Assembly (NCBI GenBank): GCA_905116865.2
Contig: CAJHNH020006623.1
Span: 62,001 to 126,000 of the forward strand
Origin: Candidula unifasciata
Taxonomy: Eukaryota; Mollusca; Gastropoda; Stylommatophora; Geomitridae
Length of the DNA: 64,000 nucleotides
Reading direction: 5' to 3'
Shown piece by piece: positions 33,801-45,800 of the stretch (the first letter of the stretch is position 1; every line of letters starts with the position of its first letter). The notes under the pieces are model-generated. The model was not told the origin of the DNA. It searched no databases and saw only the letters and a program-made list of their open reading frames with translations. Position numbers and translations under genes: made by a program.

Positions 33801-36800
33801 GGCACTCCAACTTCAAAAGAAAACACCCCTGATAATTCATATTTTATGACATGCTTGTTGGGTGGGGGGGGGGGGGGCAATGGGTGGGGGGGAACACATG
33901 TTTTTTTTTTTTTCTCTCACAGTGGGACCCATGAACCCACGAACCCACACAGGTAGCCTGATAATGATTTTTGATACATCAGAATTTTAACTCTTTGCTT
34001 GCTGCTGAAGATGGGTACGGAGCGCTTATGGGGGGTGTCACGAGTGCTGTGATGTCGATTTTTAATTCAACATTCTTTCAAACTGATTTTCCCAGCAAAG
34101 TCTGGCTTCAGACCTGGAACACAAGACCCGAGAGATTCAGGCCCAAATTGCAGAACTGGCAAAGCTGAAGAACGACATTGGGCAGAGAGAGCAGGCCAGT
34201 GATATCTTAAAGGGTCAGCTGATGGACAAAGCTCTGGAGAGTGATAAATTTAAGGCTGAAGCTGAAGCTGCGTCACAGAAACTCTTGTTAGCAGAGAATC
34301 AGTTGATGGTATGTCTAAACTTTATTACAGTTAGTTGTGTATCATTTACAGGGTGTTGTAGAACCAACCCCAGCATTTTTTGCTGTTGTTGTTTTTCTAG
34401 GCATTTTTATATCCGGTAGTTTGCCATTGCTTTCTGGACGGCCGGCTTCTCGATACCACTGTTGAAACCAATGCAAAGCCTGTAGCTGGGGTCAAATCTT
34501 GTATTACGAAGCGCATTCCCAACGCCTAAGCCACAGGTGCTGACCTTTATGTTATATGTTTATTTAAATTATGTGGACACAAACAATATGTTGCACAGTT
34601 TATGGCCAGGCATATGTCACTGTATCTTGTCAGGGGCGTTACTACAGAGTTCAATCAACAAACAATAAAGTACACAAAAATTACATCTTTTTGCTGAAAT
34701 GCATAAACTGCATTGTCAATTAGGGCTGTACATCTTGAATTCTCACCATGGTCTACCTGAAAGAAACTGGGTCTTTTGCCAGCTCTCCCGCTTCTTGTAC
34801 TTTCATATTCATGGAGTCACTTATATCCTGTGCCCCTTTTCATGTTGGTTAACCCCTGCCGTCTTTCCTGGAACCATGTCTTCTGCTATTATTTTTTCCA
34901 GTCCGCCATGGCGCTTGATATGACCAAAATATTTCAGCTTCCGAGACAAGATTTTGTTTTTTTTAGCCAGTCTTCCTTGATGTTCAGATCTTTTAAACTT
35001 TTAGTATTTTTTCTGTTCTTTGTTATGGTATTCTGATAATCTTTCTGTATCGTTTCAGCTCAAAAGCCCATATTCATTTTCTTTCAGTTAACCCCTGCCG
35101 TCCTTCCTGGAACCATGTCTTCTGCTATTATTTTTTCCAGTCCGCCATGGCGCTTGATATGACCAAAATATTTCAGCTTCCGAGACAAGATTCTATTTTT
35201 GAGCCAGTCTTCCTTGATGTTCAGATCTTGTAGAATTTCAGTATTTCTTTTGTTCTTTGTCCATGGTGTTCTGAAAAATCCTTCTGTATCGTTTCAGCTC
35301 AAAAGCCCCTATTTTCTTTCTGGAGTACTGGGAGATAAGTCCACAGCACACCTGAAAGAAACCCGGGTCCTTAGCCAGTTCCTTCACCTCAAGAACTTTC
35401 TTACCCAATGTAACTCTTATATCCTGTGCCCATTTTTGTGCTGATTGGCCTCAGCTCCTCTTTCCTTGTATCATGCCCTCTGCTACTATTCTTTCCAGTC
35501 CACTGTGGAGCTTGATGTGGCCAAAGTATTGCAGTCTCTAAGATAAGATGCTGTTTACGAGCCAATCTTTCTTGATGTCCAGGCAAGAACTACATATATT
35601 AGAGAGTTGAATGAGAGAAGACCACAAGGCAGACCAAGAAGGTAGTGGAGAGATAATATGTGGACAGACATGCAGCATAGAAACACTCGCAGTGATCAGT
35701 TGGATAGAGAAGCCAAAAGATGTAATTTTTGAGTACTTCATTATATGTTGATTTAATTCTGTAGTATTGCCCCTGACTAGATACAGTGACATATGCCAGG
35801 CAATCATAGATATAAGTGGTGATATCTGCCACCATAAAGGGCTCACAATGTTTATGAAGTAAAAGTATATTAGTTACATTTGAAAGAGATCCCCCTCCCT
35901 TGAGGGCTGACAAGTCTACAAACGGTTGCCCTGGATGGGTTCTCCAGAAACACAACATCTGTAGATGAAAGGACACAGAGGACGCCACACAATTGAATGA
36001 GGCAGTGCCGTGTCCCACAAAACCAATCGAAAGGCTAACCCGGTCAACAAATGCCGGATGTAACCTGGCACAATGCAGTTACGCCACTCTTACAATCAAA
36101 AAGAAGAAGAATGTGGCCCAATATTCTGCGCTGAATTTAATCTGTTATATCAAAAATATTGCAGTGGATAGAACGGAATAGAGGAATAGACTCCGAGCCC
36201 TGTGTGGTGTACGAACAGCATATTGATGATTCATGCGATTTGTAATGACTTTTCACTAAAACATTGGTTATGATGACGATGCTGAATCTTTTCTATTTTC
36301 TTTTCTAAAGGAGCTCCAACAACTTCAAAAGAAAACTGAAAATCATATCAGAGAGACCTCACTGTCATTAAACCAGTTACAGAAAGAGAATGAGTAAGTG
36401 ATTTGTACAGTGTGTCCCGTAAGTTTCCATAGTAAAGTAAAGAACCCTTTTCCACGCCTCAAGGCATATAGGGCTAGACCTATATTTTTATAGACCAATC
36501 GGCTCAAGATGGGTAGTGTGGTCAGCATCACACTGACTGCCTTTGCTTCCCAGGACTGCACCTGGTACCCACTCAAAGCTGGGTCTACCTGGGAGCTAAG
36601 ATCATTTTCCGATCGGCAGGCGAGCCTCTAGCTGCTACGCCGCGGCGACTCCCTATAAGTTTCCATACAGAGGAAAATATAAAATAAAATAAAAAATATT
36701 TGTTATAATATTCTCTACATGCTACAGTTGTTTTGCAAATATAATTTGATGTGTGTCCTCCACTGTTGAAGAACTCGTATAAGCACTGCTGGAGTTATAC

Positions 36801-39800
36801 TTGTGAGGGCGTTGGTGATGTTTATTTTTTTTCTTTCTTATGTTTGGAAGCTTATGGAACACCCTGTAGTTGTTCACATAATTTATCCCCATTTGTTCAT
36901 TCCCTAGCATGTGTGTGTGTAGTTGAGTTTATTGGGATATGTAATTCGGTCCACCTCTGTTGCACACAGTGTTTGGTTTGATTCTCACTGTACATGCGCA
37001 TGCGTACTTAGTGACTCAGTGAATATGCTTAGGAAGATGGATTGTAACACTAAGCGAATCCCTGGCCCAACCCTCATCTTTGTGCCATTTGTTGCCGGTG
37101 TTAGAGGCACCAAGCATGCAGATTATCTTGCAGACACTGTTATGGCTGGTCTGATACTGGATAGAAGCCACATTATCAATGTCATGTGCATAACACACAT
37201 CAAAGATGAATACAGCAAAGGACATGACTGTATCTCTGTTTAGACTGATGGACAGGAAAAGGGAAGGGCGGGGGGGGGGGGGGGGGGGGGCAGCCTGGAG
37301 CTGCAAGAAACTAATGTTTCATCAGGGAACAAGATTTTTGATTATTAAACACAAAACAAGTGTCATCAGTCATTTTACGCTTGTGGAACTTTTGAAGAGG
37401 AGATGGAAGTACCCATGGATTTCTTCAGAGTGCTGTGGTGATCATCCTCACTAACCACTATCTATGGATGGTTATTGTTTCTTCTTTAAAAACAGTTTAA
37501 ACTCCCATTGTTAAATCTATGGATGAGACTGCTTCAAACTTTTACCTTCCTTAGGCCCCTCAATCAACTCATCATGCCCCCCCCCCCCTGTCTTTTGATA
37601 TCTTCTTCTTCTTCTTTTGTCAAAATCTGCTTGTGCCGCTAGGCGTCGCAGTCTATCAGATGATCGGCAACCGAGTCAGGGCGCGCTCAGTCGCTTCATA
37701 TGCCGTGATGTTATGAAGTCTCAAGTTGTCCGTGACTCCTTCAATCCATCTTCTTCTTGGTCTTCCCCTGCCTCTTGTTGTTTCGATTTTCATGTTGTAT
37801 GCTCTTGATGCTGGCATCGTTGGTTCCATTCTCATTAGGTGACCAAACCATTTCATTCTTTGCTTCTCAATAAATTTAACGATGGGTATGGTTCCAATAG
37901 TTCTTGTGATCACATCGTTTCTCACTCGATCTCTTCTGGTTTTATTCGCAGCCATTCTCAAACATCTCATTTCACAGGTGGTTAGTCTTCTCTCGTGTTC
38001 TTTTGTTAATGTCCAAGTCTGACATTGATAACCTAATGTCGGTATAAAGATTGTATTTATAATTTGTCTTTTTATCTCAGCTGGGACAGCAGGGTGTTTT
38101 AAAATTGGGGCAAGCTGGTATGCGACATTGTTGGCTTGTTGGATTCTTGCTTCAATCTCTCTGTCTATTTTACCATTGGATGTAAAGATACTTCCCAGGT
38201 ATTTAAATTCTTGCACTTGTTTTAGGCTGTGATCTAGAATCTTTTGATATCTCTTACAGCTATTCCCATATTCTTCGAATATTATTAACTTGTTTTGAAT
38301 TCACTTCTTTATGTGTATTAAATCTGGCAAGTTTTGTTTTGTCTTATATAAGTCCCATAGAAGATTTTCTATACTGTAAAAAGACACTCCACAGTATGTG
38401 TCCTGTCTACCTACTACTTTCTCATATCATTAGTTTGGATGGAATTTATTAAGTTCTGTTCATGAGCTTGCATTAGTCAGTCAATATGCCATGGTAGTTT
38501 CTTTCCTTCTCTTTATACAGACAAACAGTTAACGAATATTTTTAAATGATTACTTATAACTTATTGAAAATTGTTTTATTCATCATCCATGTTTCTGATT
38601 CATACAGCACTAATTTAATTTTAGGTTTATAAAAAATATTATAAGTCTGGTATTAGATTTAGCAGCGTGCCTAGCCTTGGTTTTGTCAGTGGCATTGAGT
38701 GCTAACCGCACAGAAGTTGTGGCAAACTACTGAATGTAAAATTACCTAGTGAAGTTGCAAGTTACACGAGTAACTTAAAAAAAAAATTCTAGATTTAATT
38801 TCTGTTGACTTCCGCAAATTAGACAGTGCTACAAAATCTTTAATATTAATATTTTATCATCTCCATTGCCCGGCTTGCTAGCATAGTTGGTTAAAACCCT
38901 CTGCGCTGCGACCGGGTGATGAACTCCTTGTGGTCTGGGCTCATGCCTGGGGGTAGGCAGAAAAGCCACATTTCTACCAGAGTTACGGTATCCATCATGG
39001 AATCAAGTACCGAGCCAAAGGGTTTACAACTCATGGTTTCTGGATACTAAAAAAAAATCATCTCCATTATCCCAAACTTTATCTGCATTCCTTGTATAGT
39101 TTTACCCCTTTAAATGCTTCTGTCAAGGAAAATTGAGTATCTTTTGCTTGATATATTGTGTGTACCATATGAGTGGAGTTGCAGATTTTTCTTCATCTTC
39201 TTATTCTTGTTCTGCGTTCTTCCGAAGACGTAAATGTGTTGCCTGGGTTAGCTTTCCCAGGCAAGTTTTAAAATTATGTGGCTCCAGTAAAAGCCTGTTT
39301 ACGACTGGGTCAGGCACACGAAGAAGTGACCCAAGAGTCAGTTGCAGCTCTTGAAGGCTTTCTACTCCAATCGTACATATGCTAGACTGACGGGCATGCA
39401 TCATTGTACTGGATCTTCTTTCGCTGACACATTTCTAAAGGTTTCACCCCCTTGACTTATAAAAAAAATAGATAACATATGCTCCTGTTTGGTGCATGTC
39501 AAAAGTGGGGCTGCCATTTTAAAACTCGTTGTGACATCACCGTGTTTATCTGCACTGTGATGTCACATGCCTAACATTCTTGACATCTTTACAATAATAT
39601 TGGCATGTTACAAGACGGATCACAGAATGCTGCTCCTCTTCGGTGCATATCAAAAGTTGGGTGGCCATATTTAAATTGTCATCAAACATCACTGTGCTTG
39701 ACGGCACTGCTGTGTCACATGCTCAACATTTGTGACATCCTTAACAACAATACTGACAGGTTACAAGACAACAGCATGGTTACTGCGGGATTTACTGAGT

Positions 39801-42800
39801 AGGGGATCCAAGCACTTATGGACTGAGTGGTTTGTCGTGCAGTGAGGACTTACTGTAACTATTGTAATTCTATCACACTTTTATTAAGGTTTTGATTCAA
39901 AACCCCTTTTTATTTACTTTACTTCTGACTAACTGGTGTTATGTTGCACAGGACATTAGAGGGGTCAAACGTGGAGCTAGTCAAACAGCTGCAGAAGCTT
40001 CAGGAGGAGCTGCAGCTTGGGACCTCATCCCTAAAGGACACCCAGGCACAGCTGGGTCAGGTGGAAAGTAACTTTAAAGGTAGGCAGGCTTCTAATAATT
40101 TGTCTGTAAAATTAACGAGCAGATTATTACCAAACAAGCCCTGACACTGGACACATTTGGATTGAGTGTGCTTTGATATTGAAGAGAAACCCTAAAACGA
40201 ACATGACTGAGAGAAGCCAGAGGTGCTGGACTCCGTTCCATCCATGGTATCAATGGGACTGCATGGGATAAAATGAATGAAACAACAGACAAATTTGAAA
40301 TGGTTAAATATTGGGCACACAGGCCTGTCTTACATTCTGCCTTTCTGGCTTCACTCTGCATACATTAACTAATTCATACATCATTTTAGCGGAAGTCGCC
40401 GCGGCTAGATGCTCGTGTGCGGATCGGAAGGTCGTGGGTTAGCTCCCTGACGGAGCCGGACTTTTAAAAAAAAATGACCTTGACTCTCAGGTCGACCCAG
40501 CCTTGAGTGGGTACAAAGTTCAGTCCCGGGAAGTAAAGGCGGCTGGTGTGATGCTGACCACATGACCCATCTTGTGCTGATTAGTCTCTAAAAATATAGG
40601 TCTAGCCCTATATGCCCCATAACCTAAAGGCATGGAAAAGGGACCTTTACTTTTACATCATTTGAGCAGACAGAATGAAATTGATGACTAGCCTAAGGCC
40701 CCTATAAGACTTCGTCTTCTCTTCTTTTGTTCACCTGAAATAAGTTGTCTATATCAGCAGTTTTGTCTCTTGTATAAATTTCACTGTCGTTTTTAGTTCA
40801 TTCAGTGGTCCATAGAGTTTACGTTCCTCTATGTGACTTATAACAGCATGACCTGATGGTGATAATGATGTAAAAATTGTATGGTTATATATGGGGTATA
40901 TTTGGTCCCAGAGATATATAGCCAGCGACTCTGAAAAATACTGCCAGCGAAGCGAACGGAAGAACCTCTTCCAGATATCTTTTCCTTCCTTGGAGCGGCG
41001 GGGCATTCCCGTTGTAAAGGAAGGAAGAAGATGATAGCACTTATTGCTACTCTGTATCGGTTCTGGGGGAAAATAATCGACCCACTACCCCTTAACAATG
41101 GTGAAAATATGGGGGTGATTGCAGTCAAGCTAATACAAGGAATCCCAGAGAAATTTGACTAAAAAGCTCAACAGAATGGGGAAGCAAAAAAAAAAAAAAC
41201 ATGCACAAAACAACACAACGTAATGTGTCGGCCGGGCAGCCTTTTTCAAACATAAGTGAACTACACAAACGTAACAAGGAGAGGAGAGTAACAACCATGT
41301 TGAAAAACGTGGATGAAAAACCAGAACATTTTAGAGTTTATAGCCGGGGAATAATTAAGAAAAGGATATTTCAAGGAGTTAAAATCAAGAGGAATAACTT
41401 CATTGAAAGGGATGTTATTCCACATGGCTGTGCAAAACGACTGCCCACTTGCCGAAAGGGTCACACAAAGCATAAACCCTGCAGCTCCAACAATGTCCCC
41501 AGGGATTCACCGTTAAAAACTACACTCGTGAACTAAACTATGTATCCATGAAACAAATCCACACCCTTCAGAGCACAAGGCAAATGGCTGAACCACTTCG
41601 CCACAGAGAGCTTCCATGGTGACGGTTTTAGTTCATATTGATTTTTAATTTCTGCTTCTTTGTGTTCACCAGCTGTCAACTCTGGCAGAAAGTTCAGGTT
41701 GTTCACCCACTTCTGGACTTTAGCCTTGTTGCAGAACTTGAGTTTTGCGTGCACATCTGTTTTAAGGATCTGGCTTATTTGTGTGCTGACTGTTGGTTCC
41801 TTGCCTCTCAGGCAGATGTAGTCTGACTTTGATGGAAACCTGCATTATCAGCTGCTTTGTACACCATGCTTGTTAGGAGGGCAGTGAGTCTATTCCCACC
41901 CCCTCCCCCCTCACACCCCAAATGAGGCCCCAGAACTGACACGGAGAGATCTTCAATTTTATAACATAATTTTCCGGTTTGTGTCAAGATGGCGGGACCT
42001 GTTTCTCTCTAACTCGGCGCATATCGGTTGATCGACGGTCCGACAAGCTGTCATCGCAAAACCACCAATTGTTATAGAATCAGATTTCTGACTTTAACTG
42101 CATGATGATTCGTTCTAATCTGTTGGCTCGCTCATGGGCCACTCAAACATCCAAGACCTACAACGGATTGCAACGAACCGCCATGCATGGAGAGTCATGA
42201 CCTCTGCCCTATGTGCCGCACTCGACACAAGAGGAAAGACTAACTAACTATGTATATGTTTTGTTTTAATGCAGAATCTCAGAACAAGTGGAACGATCTA
42301 GAAGGGATACTGAGACAGGAGCTAGCACAAAGTGTGTTGTCTGCAGCAGAGCTAAGTGAGCAGAAGATGGCATTAGAAAGTCTACTGTCTGCGAAGGATG
42401 TGGAGATTGTAGAGTTGAGGAATCATTGTCAAGCTAGCGAGAAGAAAGTTAGTGGTAAAGATGAAGAACTCTCACAAAAATCCCAGGACATCACTGAACT
42501 GGAGAAGCAGCTGCAGAATCTGCAAGACCAGCATGAGGGCCTCAAGAAAGAGAATCACCAGCAAGAGATGTTTGCCAAAGAAAAGATGGCTCAACTGGAA
42601 ATGGCTGTAATAGAAAAAACACAGGAGTTGGAAATGTTTGTGATTCAGTCTTCACAAGACAAAACAGGGCTAGAAGCTGAAAAGGATAGATTGTTGGAAG
42701 AGAATCAGACACTGCAGCTGGAAATACATTCATGCAGGTTTGAATGTGAGAGTAGCAAGGCTTTAATTGCAAGTTTAAATGAGGAGATTAAAACATTGAA

Positions 42801-45800
42801 AGAGGTTTTAGAGAACAGAGATTTGTCTTTGGCTGAGATGGGGTTGATTGTTGAAAATAAGGATAAGGAATTGGATGGAAAGAAGGAAGAGAATGTTGCA
42901 CTGAGCAGTGGGGTGCACCAGAGAGACCAGGAGATTCAGTTATTGAAGGAGAAGCTGGTTTCTGCAGAGAAAGATTGGGAAGTATCGCAGAAAGAGCTAC
43001 AAACTGTATGCAAGAGGTGTGAGGGTTTAGAGAGGGGGAGTGAATCACTGATTTCTCAGATTGAAGAATGCAGAAGACAGGATGAATGTAGGAAACAAGT
43101 AAAAGAGCAGCTTGAGAAGCAGGTGGCAGATCTCCAGAGTCAGCTGGACTTGTCACAGAGTCAGTGCTCAACTTTGTCCCAGCAGGTGAGATGTGAGCAG
43201 GAGAAAGTGACTCTGCTAGAGAAGGAGGTTGATAGTTTGCGTACCAAATGTAGTGAGCTAGAGAGCCGTGCCAGCATCTGGGCAGCTGACTTAGAAAATA
43301 AATCGGCCATCTGTGAGCAGTTGGAAGGTCAGTGTCTGCAGCTGTCTCAGAATGTGGACTCGGTAAAAGCTGAGAACTCTGATCTCAGCAGTAAAATCAT
43401 TTCTCTGGAAGCACAATTTGCTGAATGCAGTAAGTGCCACCAGGAGACTGTAAATGGACTGCGTCAACAATTACAAGAGGAACATAATTGCTCTGACGAG
43501 CACAGAAGTCTGTCAGAACAGAAAGACAATCTTGTTTCTGAACTTGGAAATGAGATCACTAAGCTAAAGAATGGTATTTCTGATTTGGAAAGTGTGCACT
43601 CGTCACAGAAAGAGGACATGGAAAGAAAGGCTGTCTTGGTTCAGTCTTTGGGAAAGACGTGTGCTTCTTTGGGAGATGAACTTGAAGCATTAAAGCTGAC
43701 AGTGGCAGAGAAGGAGCAACAACTTTGTTCATATCTTGAGAATTTTAGTCAGATGGAGAACAAATTGAGGCAGTTGGAGGAAGAGAAGCAAGCTTTAGAA
43801 AAATCAGCAGAACAACTTGATGTACTTCAGAAAGAGCTTCTTCAGTACTCTCAAGATCTGAGTCAGAAGACTTCAAGAATTACAGAACTGGAGGATAAGG
43901 TGCAGGATCTCAGCAACAGACTGTCAATAGCTCAGAAGGAAGCAGAAGAATCTGAAGCGCAACATGCACAAGAAATGGGGACACTCAAGTCCCAACTGGA
44001 CATGCTGGAGATGGACGTTGAAGACTCTGGTGGCCAGGCCAAGGATCTAAATTGCAAAGTTTTAGATTTAACTTCTCTTTTGGAGAAGGTAACACAGGAG
44101 AGGGATGGACTTAAGGAGACTTTACGGTCATTGTCTGGGGAAGTTGAGGAGTTGAAGATGAATTCTGAATCCGAGCAGGCATGTCTTGTCCAGGTGAAAC
44201 AGGAACGAGACAGATTGACTGAAGAAAACAGGAATTTAAAATCACAGTATGAGCAGATGAGCTCCTTGATTCATTCACTAGAAGAGAAAAGTGCTGCCTT
44301 GTTAGATGAACTTCAAGCATCACAGTTGAAGATAACAGATCAGGAACACATCCTTTGTTCACAGCTTGAAGATCTTAGTCGAAAGGAAAATAACCTGAAG
44401 CATTTGGAGGAAGAGAAGAAAGCTCTAGAAAGAACAGTAGAACAGCTTGATTTACTTCAGAAAGAGCTACTCAAGTGTGCACAAGATCTGAGCCTGAAGG
44501 ATTCCAGAATTACAGAACTGGAGGATAAGATGGAAGATCTGAACAGCAGGCTTTCAGAGGCCCAGAAAGAAGCTTTAGATTTAGAGGCCAAATGCACACA
44601 TGAAGCTGGAACTCTCAAGTCCAAACTGGACATGTTGGAGATGGATGTCGAAGACTCTGATGGCCAGGTCAAAGATCTGAATGGGAGAATCTCAGACTTA
44701 ACTTCTCTGTTAGAGAAGGCAACGCAGGAGAGAGACAGGCTTAAGGAGACTTCACAGCAGTTATTTGAGGAGGCTGGAGAGTTAAAGGTTAATTTAGAAT
44801 CTGAACAGGCATGTCTTTTAATCATAAATCAGGAACGAGACAAATTAACTGAAGAAAACATCACTTTAAAAAGTACTTTAACTGAAGTTCAAACAGAACT
44901 TGAAAGAAATAATTTTCTTTGTGAAGAAAATGATGTTTTGCTAAGAAAGATCCAGAAAGGCAAGGAAAAGTTTATGAAGAAGCTAGAAGACTGTGAGGCA
45001 GAACGAGATCTGTTAATCTGTAGATCAAATGAACTTGAACAAGCTCTTTCTGAAGAAAAAGAGTTGTTCATGGCTAAAACAAAAGAAACTGCCATGCTTA
45101 GTGAGAACTGCTCTCTGTTGTCCAACAAACTGGAGGTAGTTACAGAGCAACTGTCAGAGCAGATTCTGGAAGTCAGTTCCAGGACTCAAAGTCTCCAGGC
45201 CGTGGAGTGTAAATTACAGGAAATAGAGGGTAGTAGTTTGATGCACGAGGAGAGAATACAGAAAGAGGTTGAAGATTTTAAGTTGTTAGTCCTTCAGCGA
45301 GAAAAGTCCTTGGAAAAGGTGGAGAAGGAAAAAGAAGAGCTAGAAATCAAAGCTGAAAATCTGAAAAGTAAACTGAGAGAGTTAGAGGACAACAATGGGA
45401 TGCATGAAGAGAGAATACAGAAAGAGATTGAGGAGCTTAAGTTGTTAGCCCTTCAACGAGGAGAGTCCTTGGCAGAGATGGAGAAGAGAAAGGAAGAGCT
45501 AGAAATCATAGCTGAAGTTCTGAAAGGTAAACTGAGAGAGTTAGAGGGCAACAATATAATGCATGAAGAGAGAAAGCAGGAGATTAAGGAACTTAACTTG
45601 TTAGTCCATCAACGAGAAGAGTCTTTGGCAGAGATGGAGAAGCGCAAGGAAGAGCTAGAAATCGTAGCTGAAGATCTGAAAAGTAAATTATCCCAAGCTG
45701 AACAGTTGAATTCTAATGCGGTTCTTCAGCATGAACAGAATATTGCTATTGTTCAGTCACAGCTAGAAATGGCACAGATGGATGTTGAAGATAAGAATTG

